From a virus, in the IMG/VR virus record IMGVR_UViG_3300033992_001502, positions 206,963-270,962 of that record: 64,000 bases of DNA, one strand, 5' to 3'. A model generated the notes under the pieces. It was not told the origin of the DNA, did no database searches, and saw only the letters and a program-made list of their open reading frames with translations. Shown piece by piece: positions 17,781 to 25,799 of this stretch (positions are counted from its first letter, which is position 1; every line of letters starts with the position of its first letter). Position numbers and translations under genes: made by a program.

Positions 17781-17811
17781 AAAACTTGTTAAACAAAAAA
17801 GGACTCTTTAA
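17602..17811 (+). CDS. Small two-helix membrane protein
   Basis: 69 residues from ATG 17602 (the frame is open back to 17554). Two transmembrane helices are seen, about residues 4-24 and 37-55 (FVLYCIAALFFGCSFYF), with a basic C-terminus (RWRYKKLVKQKR). The clean topology and the terminator immediately after support it over the overlapping frame. It could be a holin-like or envelope protein; no direct evidence. Confidence 0.6.
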   Translation: MANLATWCMMIALFFNPFGFDIVQYWLMQVTGSLWRANFVLYCIAALFFGCSFYFRWRYKKLVKQKRTL

Positions 17812-17823
17812 GAGTCCTTTTTT
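17795..17823. terminator. Bidirectional terminator
   Basis: Perfect palindrome GGACTCTT/AAGAGTCC flanked by A-run and T-run. It serves the + strand membrane-protein gene and the convergent fibre-like gene. Confidence 0.85.
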
Positions 17824-17841
17824 GTTAGTTATATTAACCGA

Positions 17842-18984
17842 TTAAACTGTATACAGACTACTTACAATTGGATAATTAGCGGAATGTAAAAGTTGCTGTA
17901 AATCCCTATGGCCAGCAGCTGAATCATTAGCTAAGTGTATTTTAAAAGACTTAACGGTCTGTACTTGCTCACTATATGTTCCAGCATTTAAATGTGATCC
18001 AACTACCCATTTAGTAGTGTTTGTCCAGGTAATAGGCGTAATTACTGATAAATTGCGGCTCTCTCCGCCGTTCGCTCGAATGATCGGAGTTTCTCCAGCT
18101 TTATGAGCGAAGGTAATGTACGTGGACGGTTGAGTTAGAGCCAAGTCATAGTCGACTTGATAACAAATCGATCCACTGATATTCAACACCTGAATACCTG
18201 AATCAGCTGTTCGAACTTGGTAAATTGCTTTATTTGCGACAGTGTCATATAATTCAAAAAGTGTTTTGTCAGGTACAAGTTCTCCAAATACTCCCTCAAA
18301 TACAAAGCCATTCGAGTAAACGCTTGCAGCCGTTGCTGTGGTCTGTACAAGACCGCCTGCTCCTCCTAATACAAATCCGCCCTCCGAGCCAAGGCCGTTA
18401 CCATTTGGGGTGACTCCAGTCGCGCTAATTAAATTAAAATCTTTAACTTTGAATGCAGCTGGAGCGTGTGTTCCAAATCCAACGGATGTTGTGGGATTTG
18501 CTAAGTTAAACATTTCAGTGTCTCCTCCGCCGTAATAGCTTCCCAAGTAACCTGATTCAATATTCGCAACCGTTTGACAACCAGTCAGTGACTCTGCGAA
18601 CGTATATTCTGGGTAATCACAGTTAATTAGTGCATATTTGCCGCTGGCCTTTAACCAGGCAAGTGTCTCTGTGTAACTCATCAGTGCATAATTATTTGCA
18701 CTTCGGTCAGGTAGTCTACTTACTAATTCGGCGATTTTGTCAGTGTAGGTTCCAGTTCCATCGATCCACCAGATACGCGGTACTGCATTATCTTCGGTGT
18801 CTATTCCTCTACTAAAAGTATCTGAATACAGAACTATATTTGTGTTTGGAGAAATACCCGCTCTCCATTTTCGAGCAGTGTCCGCTCGGTAATCCTTAGG
18901 AGTAAGTCCCAAAGAAACGGTTCCTATATGAATCGCTGCCGGTGATTGGCTAAGGCGATTATAACATACTGGATTTGGTGTCAT
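17842..18984 (-). CDS. Fibre- or lectin-like virion protein
   Basis: 380 residues. No signal peptide. The N-terminal part (about 1-120) contains a segment IVLYSDTFSRGIDTEDNAVPR and a Gly/Asn-rich middle (GNGLGSEGGFVLGGAGG, about 195-215). The C-terminal half looks like a concanavalin-type beta sandwich: FVFEGVFGELVPDKTLFELYDT, ... TTKWVVGSHLNAGTYSEQVQTVKSFKIHL. This architecture suits an adhesin or tail-fibre tip. A late box lies upstream on the minus strand. Receptor binding is inference. Confidence 0.6.
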   Translation of the reverse strand: MTPNPVCYNRLSQSPAAIHIGTVSLGLTPKDYRADTARKWRAGISPNTNIVLYSDTFSRGIDTEDNAVPRIWWIDGTGTYTDKIAELVSRLPDRSANNYALMSYTETLAWLKASGKYALINCDYPEYTFAESLTGCQTVANIESGYLGSYYGGGDTEMFNLANPTTSVGFGTHAPAAFKVKDFNLISATGVTPNGNGLGSEGGFVLGGAGGLVQTTATAASVYSNGFVFEGVFGELVPDKTLFELYDTVANKAIYQVRTADSGIQVLNISGSICYQVDYDLALTQPSTYITFAHKAGETPIIRANGGESRNLSVITPITWTNTTKWVVGSHLNAGTYSEQVQTVKSFKIHLANDSAAGHRDLQQLLHSANYPIVSSLYTV

Positions 18985-19005
18985 AGTGTATAAAATTATT
19001 TGAAT

Positions 19006-19015
19006 TTATTTATTT
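19006..19015 (-). promoter_or_regulatory. Late-promoter box
   Basis: On the minus strand this reads AATAAATAAA, about 22 bases before the fibre-like gene start at 18984. Confidence 0.5.
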
Positions 19016-19060
19016 GCGAAAGTTTAGCAAGTCTTCGATGTAACCTTTTATTCTCTACTG

Positions 19061-19070
19061 TAGTATAATA
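19061..19070 (+). promoter_or_regulatory. AGTATAATA middle-type promoter
   Basis: TAGTATAATA sits 6 bases before ATG 19076 and drives three overlapping small genes. Confidence 0.55.
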
Positions 19071-19075
19071 ATAGC

Positions 19076-19315
19076 ATGAGCTTTAATAAATATTTTATTC
19101 CAGAACCAGAAGTGGTTGCTGATCTAGTAAAGAAGAAAGGGCCAAAGGCTTTTATCTCCAGAAAAATAGATGCAGTGATCGGAAATCCAGTCAGCATAGA
19201 TATACTAGATCACATCTATGAAGAGGTGACCTTAGGTAAAGATGATGCAACTGTGATGCAGAGCTTGCGTAAAAAATTTCCAACCTATTTCAATGGCGAG
19301 TCCGTTAAGAGCTAA
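19076..19315 (+). CDS. Small hypothetical protein
   Basis: 79 residues, mixed charge, with a KKKGPKAFISRKI basic stretch near residue 19 and an all-helix pattern. First gene of a three-gene set (19076-19834) whose members overlap by 4-23 bases. No family recognised. It may bind nucleic acid through the basic stretch, but that is speculative. Confidence 0.65.
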   Translation: MSFNKYFIPEPEVVADLVKKKGPKAFISRKIDAVIGNPVSIDILDHIYEEVTLGKDDATVMQSLRKKFPTYFNGESVKS

Positions 19316-19580
19316 TGATGTCTGTTTAGTAACACTAAGAGTTGGTGAAACTGAAGTACATAGCGGAGTTTCAAGCACATTCCGGTCAGCCTATAAACTT
19401 GCACTATTTGAGCAGGGCATCTCATTCCCAAATCTGCCAGAGCGTGCAGCCCTAACTGTAATGAACCGAAACGGTCAAGTATTTCTTTGGGATACTGGGA
19501 AATTTCAATACGAGGAGGAGGCCAGATGGTCGCCAGTCGGTAAAATGGCAATAATTCAAAAAATAAAAGTAAAGAGATGA
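19293..19580 (+). CDS. Small hypothetical protein
   Basis: 95 residues. Starts inside the previous gene (23-base overlap). Beta-rich pattern (VCLVTLRVGETEVHSGV, LTVMNRNGQVFLWDTG) suggests a compact domain. No cysteine or catalytic motif. The C-terminus is basic (IQKIKVKR). Function unknown. Confidence 0.6.
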   Translation: MASPLRANDVCLVTLRVGETEVHSGVSSTFRSAYKLALFEQGISFPNLPERAALTVMNRNGQVFLWDTGKFQYEEEARWSPVGKMAIIQKIKVKR

Positions 19581-19834
19581 ATTTAGAAAAACACGTAGTT
19601 ATTTGTGACTGTCACTGTCCAGAACACCAGTTTATCCTAATCAAGGACACCACTGATCAAGAGGTTTGGTTGGAGGTCCACCTATGTCCAACTCCAGGCT
19701 TCTTTCGGAGATTATGGGCAGGCTTAAGGTATGCATTTGGCTACCGGTCCAGGTATGGACACTTTGATAATATCCTGGTAACGCCAGAAGATCAGGCAAA
19801 AATAGTTGACTTGTTACAAACTAAACCACAATAA
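19577..19834 (+). CDS. Small hypothetical protein
   Basis: 85 residues, overlapping the previous stop by 4 bases. It has CDCHCPEHQFIL near the N-terminus (Cys/His cluster that could bind zinc) and an amphipathic FFRRLWAGLRYAFGYRSRYG segment in the middle. It is the last gene before a strong terminator. The layout suggests a small membrane-surface or metal-binding protein; not recognised. Confidence 0.6.
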   Translation: MNLEKHVVICDCHCPEHQFILIKDTTDQEVWLEVHLCPTPGFFRRLWAGLRYAFGYRSRYGHFDNILVTPEDQAKIVDLLQTKPQ

Positions 19835-19861
19835 AAAAGGGAGCAAGTGCTCCCTTTTTTC
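19834..19861. terminator. Bidirectional terminator
   Basis: AAAAAAGGGAGCA-AG-TGCTCCCTTTTTT, a strong symmetrical stem between convergent gene sets. Confidence 0.9.
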
Positions 19862-19879
19862 TTTTTAATATCTGTAAAC

Positions 19880-20077
19880 TTATTCAATAAGTCCCAATAT
19901 TCTTGATTCCTGAACTGCCTCTAACTGACATGGGGAAATTCCTTCTCCAAATCTGTCAAGTAATTTCTGTTCAGCTTCTCCTACTGAGCTTGCCTCAACT
20001 AAGTACTGTTCACGAATCTTTTTTGTTTTGCCGTTGTCGTCTTCCGACTCGAATCTTAATTTTGCTAAGTAATACAT
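19880..20077 (-). CDS. DUF4494-like protein
   Basis: 65 residues: MYYLAKLRFESEDDNGKTKKIREQ at the start followed by YLVEASSVGEAEQKLLDRFG. This pattern (YYLAKVRF ... EQYLVDA-S-xEAE) is that of the small DUF4494 proteins found across Bacteroidota and their phages; function of the family is unknown. It lies downstream of the CTS protein gene on the same strand. Confidence 0.7.
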   Translation of the reverse strand: MYYLAKLRFESEDDNGKTKKIREQYLVEASSVGEAEQKLLDRFGEGISPCQLEAVQESRILGLIE

Positions 20078-20122
20078 AATTTATAAATTTATAGAGTGTT
20101 ATACTGAGAATCTGGATTAGGT

Positions 20123-20599
20123 TTACTGTTTAGCAGCTGCTTGATTAGATCTCATCGATAACCTTTTACCAGGAGACTCAAAACTAGATTTTACAGGATT
20201 GGCTTGCATAATTTTATTATCCTTTACCTCTTTGTCCTTCTTGAATACTTTATCGCCATTCATTTTCTTGGTCTTCTTCTTTTCGTTAAGATCAGAACCT
20301 TCTGCATACTGAGCCAATAGAGTATCAGCTTCATCTGCGAATTCTTCAGCAATTGCCTCTCCCATTTCGTCATTAATCATAACAATTAAGTCATTCTCAA
20401 GGTCTGTTAATCGGGTAGCAGTGCCGTATTTTTCAGAGTAAGGGTCAATATCAATGCCTGCTGAGCTGTATTGATTCGCCAATTCAATTAATTCTCTAGC
20501 CGTTTCGTGATAGAATCGGTCTGACTTCATATCCGCTTTTTGGTGAAAATCGTCAAAGCTTTCTTCGAAACTTTCAAATAGTGCAACGTATCGTTTCAT
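20123..20599 (-). CDS. CTS-bearing hypothetical protein with basic C-terminus
   Basis: 158 residues. N-terminus MKRYVALFESFEESFDD fits the capsid-targeting pattern with a possible cut at FEE|S. The core is acidic and helical, and the last 50 residues are Lys-rich and likely disordered (KKKTKKMNGDKVFKKDKEVKD), as expected for a protein packed against DNA. A late box on the minus strand precedes it. Role inferred as packaged internal protein. Confidence 0.65.
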   Translation of the reverse strand: MKRYVALFESFEESFDDFHQKADMKSDRFYHETARELIELANQYSSAGIDIDPYSEKYGTATRLTDLENDLIVMINDEMGEAIAEEFADEADTLLAQYAEGSDLNEKKKTKKMNGDKVFKKDKEVKDNKIMQANPVKSSFESPGKRLSMRSNQAAAKQ

Positions 20600-20626
20600 T
20601 ATGTTTTTGGTATAATTTTAATAAAT

Positions 20627-20636
20627 TTATTTATCC
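20627..20636 (-). promoter_or_regulatory. Late-promoter box overlapping a divergent start
   Basis: Minus strand reads GGATAAATAA, 28 bases before the CTS gene start at 20599. It abuts the ATG (20637) of the divergent Nei gene, whose own box may be GGTATAATTTTA at 20609-20620. Confidence 0.55.
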
Positions 20637-21443
20637 ATGCCAGAAGGACCTGAATGTAGAAGAGTGTACGAAGGAATTGCCGAATTTTCCAAAGGAAAGA
20701 CGGTTACTCAATTTGAAGTATTAGGCGGCCGCTTCCTAAAGAGAGCACCGGACCTAGTCGTTAGCCCCAGTTTACCCACCAGAGTAGTGGGCGGTGGAGT
20801 TAAAGGCAAATTCATTTGGCTTGAATTAAGTGACGAGACCTGCCTCTGGATAACACTGGGAATGAGCGGGTTCTGGTCAACTGACTTGAGACCACACAGC
20901 CATTTCCGTATAGGCTTCGATGATGGCACTTCGTTATATTTCGTTGATCAACGCAGATTCGGTACACTAAAGTTCATGCAAACTTCAGATCTTGCAAAAA
21001 AACTGGCCGGCTTGGGGCTTGATATGCTAAACGATCAGACCTCAAGCATGTACGATTTTGTTAGAAAAGTTGAGTTACCTAAGGCTCAGAAGAAAACTGT
21101 AGCTGAAGCTTTAATGGACCAGTCGCTATTTGCCGGGGTCGGTAACTATATCAAATGTGAAATGCTTTACCGGTGCAGAATATCCCCATATCGACTGGTC
21201 AGCGACCTAACTCAGGAAGATATTTGTGGATTATGGAATTGGGGAAAATTAATCATGCGATCTTCCTATACACAAGGCGGCGCCAGTATCCGAAATTATC
21301 GACAGGTAACTGGTGAGTCAGGTGGATTTACCTTTGACTTTGAAGTGTATGCACAAAAGACCGATCTATTGGGCAATCTGGTGGTTAGGGAAGAAACCTT
21401 AGACGGAAGAACCACTCATTGGGTTCCAAGTCTACAATTATAG
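20637..21443 (+). CDS. Nei/Fpg-family DNA glycosylase, zincless type
   Basis: 268 residues. Starts MPEGPE, giving the catalytic Pro2 and Glu3 of the Nei/Fpg family; GVKGKFIWL near residue 54 carries the conserved Lys; the H2TH region is LMDQSLFAGVGNYIKCEMLY near 162-181. The C-terminal finger ends DGRTTHWVPSLQ; the usual zinc cysteines are replaced (V and L), so this is a zincless finger as in NEIL1 or mimivirus Nei. The conserved finger Arg is kept. It excises oxidised bases and cuts the strand. Middle-type promoter likely. Confidence 0.9.
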   Translation: MPEGPECRRVYEGIAEFSKGKTVTQFEVLGGRFLKRAPDLVVSPSLPTRVVGGGVKGKFIWLELSDETCLWITLGMSGFWSTDLRPHSHFRIGFDDGTSLYFVDQRRFGTLKFMQTSDLAKKLAGLGLDMLNDQTSSMYDFVRKVELPKAQKKTVAEALMDQSLFAGVGNYIKCEMLYRCRISPYRLVSDLTQEDICGLWNWGKLIMRSSYTQGGASIRNYRQVTGESGGFTFDFEVYAQKTDLLGNLVVREETLDGRTTHWVPSLQL

Positions 21444-21450
21444 TATAATA
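21440..21450 (+). promoter_or_regulatory. AGTATAATA middle-type promoter
   Basis: ATAGTATAATA overlaps the stop of the glycosylase gene and lies 5 bases before ATG 21456. Confidence 0.55.
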
Positions 21451-21455
21451 GTAGC

Positions 21456-21815
21456 ATGAAAGATATTATCGACCTCGGAAATGAGGTATTTAGTCATCTA
21501 ATAAAACAACACAGGGAACTTGAAGAGTCTCGTACGCTATTCCTGTATGGAATTACAATGGGAAATACGTGGTTTGTAATTGATTCAGCTAATTGGATTA
21601 TAGTAGAAGAAGCAGGTTTAACCTATAATTTTGAGGATCCTGAAATTGCCAAATTAGATGCAGCCTGGAAGGACTCTAAATTTCAAAAAGAGTTAATCGC
21701 GGCTCAACGGATAATGAAGGAGATTAGCCCTCAATCCAGAAACGTTAATCCACAGGACGGAGATACTTTTGAATTTTGGAATAATGAAACTCCTTGGCGA
21801 GAAATAAACTTATAG
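21456..21815 (+). CDS. Hypothetical protein
   Basis: 119 residues, acidic, with aromatic-rich segments (FLYGITMGNTWFVIDSANW). No membrane segment or catalytic motif. It lies between the glycosylase and the oxygenase and starts its own transcription unit from a middle-type promoter. Not recognised. Confidence 0.65.
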   Translation: MKDIIDLGNEVFSHLIKQHRELEESRTLFLYGITMGNTWFVIDSANWIIVEEAGLTYNFEDPEIAKLDAAWKDSKFQKELIAAQRIMKEISPQSRNVNPQDGDTFEFWNNETPWREINL

Positions 21816-21817
21816 CA

Positions 21818-22507
21818 ATGGCAATAAACCTTTTTAATGTAGAAAAGATACGTCAGCAATGGATCGAAAAAAACTTCATTTCTTTTGAGGATTTTTTGGT
21901 GGATGCTGATGCTGAGCAAATTCAACAATATTACTTTAATAAGCCTGCTGATTATTGGGATTTGGCAATTTATCCAGACCAATATAACTTGTCAGCAGCC
22001 TATCCAATTTATAGATGCAAGCCTGGAGATCCTTCCATTCCAGAAAGATTAGCATACATTAGGGAATTAAATGATCAAAACCAATTCTCCTACACGTATA
22101 GAAGAACAGAAGATCATCATTATAACTTGGAAGTTTTTAAATCAGCTGAATTCATTGAAGCTCTTGAGTACATTACTGGATATTCTGGAATTACGCTTGA
22201 TCCTAATTACACGTTTATGAATTGCTATGAGGAAGGCCATTACAATGGACCTCATACTGATGGAGTAAATGGCCGAATTGCGTTTGTGTATCACCTTTCC
22301 AAAAATTGGAAACCGTGGAACGGTGGACTTTTTGTTAGAATGGATTGGGATTGGAAAAACGCGGATGCAATAGTGGTTCCTAAATTTAATAACTTGGTTA
22401 TGTTTAATGTATTTGGAAATGCAGCTAGTGGAGCTCCGCATTTCGTTACTGAAATTGCTCAAGGTTGCAAAAATAAAAGAATCAGCTTTACTGGCTGGTA
22501 CAAATAA
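21818..22507 (+). CDS. 2-oxoglutarate/Fe(II)-dependent oxygenase
   Basis: 229 residues from ATG 21818. The C-terminal half carries the prolyl-4-hydroxylase-like facial triad: His and Asp in GPHTDG near residue 145, the distal His in GAPHFVTEI near 210, and the 2-oxoglutarate-binding Arg in KRISFTGWY at the end. The order and spacing match that superfamily. It likely hydroxylates a protein or nucleic acid side group using oxygen and 2-oxoglutarate. The substrate is unknown; an adjacent thymidylate-synthase family gene makes a nucleotide or DNA target worth considering. Confidence 0.75.
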   Translation: MAINLFNVEKIRQQWIEKNFISFEDFLVDADAEQIQQYYFNKPADYWDLAIYPDQYNLSAAYPIYRCKPGDPSIPERLAYIRELNDQNQFSYTYRRTEDHHYNLEVFKSAEFIEALEYITGYSGITLDPNYTFMNCYEEGHYNGPHTDGVNGRIAFVYHLSKNWKPWNGGLFVRMDWDWKNADAIVVPKFNNLVMFNVFGNAASGAPHFVTEIAQGCKNKRISFTGWYK

Positions 22508-22515
22508 TTATAATT

Positions 22516-22749
22516 ATGGCAGACTTAGATACTCAAATAGAACAATTTGAAAACGTTAGCTACCGAATGAGAGCTGAAGGTATGCACTATTGCTTTGAGC
22601 ACTATTCAAGTTTCGAAGAGGTAAAGGATCCTAAATTCCATGAACTTAGAGAGGCTTACTTAAAAGCGGCTAGCGAATTAAAGAGTTACGTAGATACTCG
22701 AATTGAAGAATTAAACCAAGAGTCCAATGGATTGGACGATTTATTATAA
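22516..22749 (+). CDS. Small acidic helical protein
   Basis: 77 residues, mostly helical, with one internal Cys and a C-terminal LNQESNGLDDLL. It is part of the run 21818-24549 of close or overlapping + strand genes. Not recognised. Confidence 0.6.
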   Translation: MADLDTQIEQFENVSYRMRAEGMHYCFEHYSSFEEVKDPKFHELREAYLKAASELKSYVDTRIEELNQESNGLDDLL

Positions 22750-22769
22750 ACCTAAAAAATAGAAAAAGT

Positions 22770-22919
22770 ATGACACCAGATCAAGCAAAGGATGCACTAA
22801 TCGAGGTATTGATGGACCAAGTTGCAGACCTAACAATAATGTCTAAAATTGAATTAGGCGATGATGTAATTGCAGAAATTAAAAGATTAAGAGAAATTAT
22901 CAATGAACCGACTCGATAA
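22770..22919 (+). CDS. 49-residue acidic protein
   Basis: Starts at ATG 22770 and stops at TAA 22917-22919, overlapping the next gene's ATG (22903). The peptide is helical (MTPDQAKDALIEVLMDQVAD ... IAEIKRLREII). It precedes the thymidylate-synthase family gene and is translationally coupled to it. Too short for confident family assignment. Confidence 0.5.
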   Translation: MTPDQAKDALIEVLMDQVADLTIMSKIELGDDVIAEIKRLREIINEPTR

Positions 22920-24069
22920 ACAATACACCGATCTTCTTCAATCGATTTTAGATTATGGAGTGGAGAAGAGTGACCGAACCGGTACTGGAACAATTTCAGT
23001 ATTCGGTAGACAGATCCGTCATAAAATGAGTGAAGGGTTTCCTTTACTTACAACTAAGAAGATGCCATTCAAAACAATTGTAACTGAATTATTGTGGTTC
23101 TTGCGTGGTGATACAAATATTAAGTATTTGGTTGACAATAATTGTCATATTTGGGATGGTGATGCTTATAAGAAATACAAAAGTACAGCAGACCATACAT
23201 TATCAATAATGGAGTTTATTGATACAATAAAAAATGATTCGTTAAGAGCAAAGACCTGGGGTGAATTAGGTCCAATTTATGGTAGACAATGGAGAAATTG
23301 GGGCGCTATATTTGATGGAGGAGTAGACCAAATCCAAAACCTAATCAACGACCTTAAAACAAATCCAGACTCAAGACGATTAATGGTAAATGCATGGAAT
23401 GTAGGTGAATTAGACCAAATGACACTTCCACCTTGTCATTATGGATTTCAATGTTATACAAGAGAATTAAGTTTAGAAGAAAGAAGATCCTTAGTCAGTC
23501 AAGAAATGTTTAATCAAATCTATAATGGAGGTGGGCCGGATACCTTATCCCATTCTGAAATCAATCAATGGAATGTTCCAACCAGAGCAATCTCCCTTAT
23601 GTGGAATCAACGTTCAGTAGATACATTCTTAGGCCTTCCGTTCAATATTGCAAGTTACGGACTTCTTCTAGAAATCATTGCAAAAGAAGTTAATATGATT
23701 CCTGATGAATTGATTGGAAACTTAGGAGATACTCATTTATATTTGAACCACATTGAACAAGCAAAGGAACAAATTGGTAGAAAGTATACACCAGAAGAAA
23801 GGGAGACCATGTTAAAGGATGCTATGAGCTTGCGTTTATATAACAAAGCAGTTAATGAACTGATGCCATTCGGTGGAGGTATGTCTGAGTACTACGATGC
23901 TTATAAAATTCCGTACCGTACAAGAGAACCATTTGAGTTACCTAAGTGCAATATCAAATTGCATTTTAAAAACGAACCATCATTCACGCCAGAACATTGG
24001 TTAATTGATGATTTTGAATTAGTCGATTATCAATCACACCCATCAATTAAAGCACCACTAAGTAACTAA
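22903..24069 (+). CDS. thyA: Thymidylate synthase family enzyme with insertion
   Basis: 388 residues versus about 264 in bacterial ThyA. Family motifs: DRTGTGT near 25, ELLWFLRGDTNI near 62, catalytic Cys178 in PPCH, QRSVDTFLGLPFNIASYG near 236-253, and the C-terminal DPHP/IKAP-like HPSIKAP. Asn248 (FNIAS) is kept, which favours dUMP over dCMP. About 40 extra residues follow the catalytic Cys (186-228), and another insert lies at about 90-118. It uses methylenetetrahydrofolate to make dTMP, or possibly hydroxymethyl-dUMP; the two cannot be told apart here. Confidence 0.85.
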   Translation: MNRLDKQYTDLLQSILDYGVEKSDRTGTGTISVFGRQIRHKMSEGFPLLTTKKMPFKTIVTELLWFLRGDTNIKYLVDNNCHIWDGDAYKKYKSTADHTLSIMEFIDTIKNDSLRAKTWGELGPIYGRQWRNWGAIFDGGVDQIQNLINDLKTNPDSRRLMVNAWNVGELDQMTLPPCHYGFQCYTRELSLEERRSLVSQEMFNQIYNGGGPDTLSHSEINQWNVPTRAISLMWNQRSVDTFLGLPFNIASYGLLLEIIAKEVNMIPDELIGNLGDTHLYLNHIEQAKEQIGRKYTPEERETMLKDAMSLRLYNKAVNELMPFGGGMSEYYDAYKIPYRTREPFELPKCNIKLHFKNEPSFTPEHWLIDDFELVDYQSHPSIKAPLSN

Positions 24070-24070
24070 C

Positions 24071-24202
24071 ATGAAAACTGAAACTTTATCCAGGATCAAA
24101 AGACTTGAACAGTTTTGGGATTTGTACATTGGCTGGTTTTTCGTAAACGGTCGTAAGCAGGATCAGTACTTTATTAAAATTAAAAACAAATGGAATCTAT
24201 GA
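24071..24202 (+). CDS. 43-residue aromatic-rich protein
   Basis: ATG 24071 is immediately after the thyA stop; TGA 24200-24202 overlaps the next start at 24190. The peptide has RLEQFWDLYIGWFFVNGRK in its centre and a basic end. It is probably real because of spacing on both sides, but no family is recognised. Confidence 0.5.
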   Translation: MKTETLSRIKRLEQFWDLYIGWFFVNGRKQDQYFIKIKNKWNL

Positions 24203-24549
24203 TACTAGTAAAATTTAGAGACATTGACCCAGATACTGGATCAATTAGTCAAGAAGGAACCGTTGCAACGTGTGCGGATGAACAATTAGCTAACTGGGTT
24301 AAGTCTGCTCTTGGGAGAGATAACGCTGAGAACGGCGATCCTAATCGTGAATTCTATTTAGACGATCAAGCGAATCGCGAAGCTACATACGAAGAGAGAG
24401 TTGCATGGTTCGTTGCAAACTATTACGAAACTGGAATGGAGTATGATGCTCTGCTTGAATCAATGAAAGAGGTTAACCTTGACTCATTCGAATGGTATGA
24501 TGAAACGATAAGTATTCCAACTCACTTTAAGAATTACCGCTTAAATTAA
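24190..24549 (+). CDS. Hypothetical acidic protein
   Basis: 119 residues; an alternative ATG nine bases later (24199) gives MILVKFRDIDPDTG. Acidic, aromatic-rich. It overlaps the previous small gene by 13 bases and its stop overlaps the end of the convergent lysin gene by 4 bases. Last gene of the thyA run. Not recognised. Confidence 0.6.
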   Translation: MESMILVKFRDIDPDTGSISQEGTVATCADEQLANWVKSALGRDNAENGDPNREFYLDDQANREATYEERVAWFVANYYETGMEYDALLESMKEVNLDSFEWYDETISIPTHFKNYRLN

Positions 24550-25799
24550 GCAACTTCTGCATCTAGGCTCTTAGCGAAGGCGCTTGCTTTCGCTATAGCT
24601 TCTCTACCGACAGTTGATCCCAATGAAGAGCCCCATCCGGCATTTGCCTGAACGTAGTCTTGTACTGCACTGTCTAAGTCAGTATATGCATTTGGATCTT
24701 TTCCTTTGCGATCAAACGAATCAATGAAATAAATTACTGCGAATTCTGCTGCAACTTCAGGTTTTTCCAATTCTTCAGGATTCTCAACAATATTAACTTT
24801 TCCAAGTTTAGCTCCCATTTGGTCGTATATTCTTTGAAGATTTTCGTAATTTCCTTTAAACGTTATTCCATTAAATCCACGGCCTCTATACTTAGCTCCG
24901 TCTCCTGGAGAAACGTTTCCGTATTTTCCACCGTATACTGCTTCCCAAAATAGGCTATCGAATAATTCTTGGCCTTGGGTCCTCCAACCCTCAATTTGTT
25001 CATCGGTGTATTGGGATAATTTGCTTGGAAATACCTCACGTATTCTTGAAATAGGGGTACCGAAATAAGAAATTTCACTAGTTAAATTAGGAGACTCTTT
25101 TGAAATAACTCCAAGTACTGCCTTTCTAGCAAATTCATTAGTTATTCCGTTTTGATCCATCGCCTTTAGTAAGGCATCCATATTTTCTTCAGGGAATTTT
25201 GAGGTAGATTTAAAATTCTGCCCTTTTCCTGGGGTAAGAGTTGTGTGTTTATCTAGATCAGCTTGTGAAAAGTTTTTATCTTTAAGGGCTGTGATTAGTC
25301 GGTTAATAAGATTTGCATCAATTAAAACAGAGTCAGTAGTTCGACCGGCTCCCTCTTTACCAGTCTTTGCAAATTCAACGCTGCCTTTGTGTTCCCAATG
25401 CCAAGACTCTCTTGGAATATTTGTGAATCCATAAGTTGCAGCATTGTCCTTCAACCACTGAAGAGCTTCAGCACTAAGGTCTAAGTCAAGAGCGCTTCCC
25501 CATCCGTGATTGGAAGTTCCAGGAACTGCCGCAAGTCCTCCATTTTTATAGAGACCTTTACGTGCAGCGACATCAACTTGCGAATCGTAATCTCTGTACG
25601 AGTCAGTAATTCCCCAAGTTATTCCGTCTGCTTCGGCAGCAGCTCTCATTTCTTCGTATGCTTTCGCTGCAATTGAATTTAATTTATGACCTTTAGTCGG
25701 TTGTCCTGCACCAGCGATAGGTTCTAATCCAGTAGTATCAAGTCGGCCATTTGCGGCTTCAGTTAAAAACTGTTTGAAATTTAATATCTTATTTTCCAT
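24546..25799 (-). CDS. Two-domain cell-wall lysin (VanY peptidase + GH19-like) with CTS
   Basis: 417 residues from ATG at 25799. N-terminus MENKILNFKQFLTEAANG matches the capsid-targeting pattern (cut LTE|A at residue 14). Residues about 20-155 form a VanY-type D,D-carboxypeptidase: SYRDYDSQ, SNHGWGSALDLDL and SWHWEH supply the His, Asp and His zinc ligands. Residues about 215-400 resemble GH19 chitinase/lysozyme (EISYFGTPISRIREVFPSK, GKYGNVSPGDGAKYRGRGF, then NYENL). It would cut both peptide and glycan parts of the wall. It overlaps the upstream peptidoglycan-binding gene by 11 bases. Confidence 0.85.
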   Translation of the reverse strand: MENKILNFKQFLTEAANGRLDTTGLEPIAGAGQPTKGHKLNSIAAKAYEEMRAAAEADGITWGITDSYRDYDSQVDVAARKGLYKNGGLAAVPGTSNHGWGSALDLDLSAEALQWLKDNAATYGFTNIPRESWHWEHKGSVEFAKTGKEGAGRTTDSVLIDANLINRLITALKDKNFSQADLDKHTTLTPGKGQNFKSTSKFPEENMDALLKAMDQNGITNEFARKAVLGVISKESPNLTSEISYFGTPISRIREVFPSKLSQYTDEQIEGWRTQGQELFDSLFWEAVYGGKYGNVSPGDGAKYRGRGFNGITFKGNYENLQRIYDQMGAKLGKVNIVENPEELEKPEVAAEFAVIYFIDSFDRKGKDPNAYTDLDSAVQDYVQANAGWGSSLGSTVGREAIAKASAFAKSLDAEVA

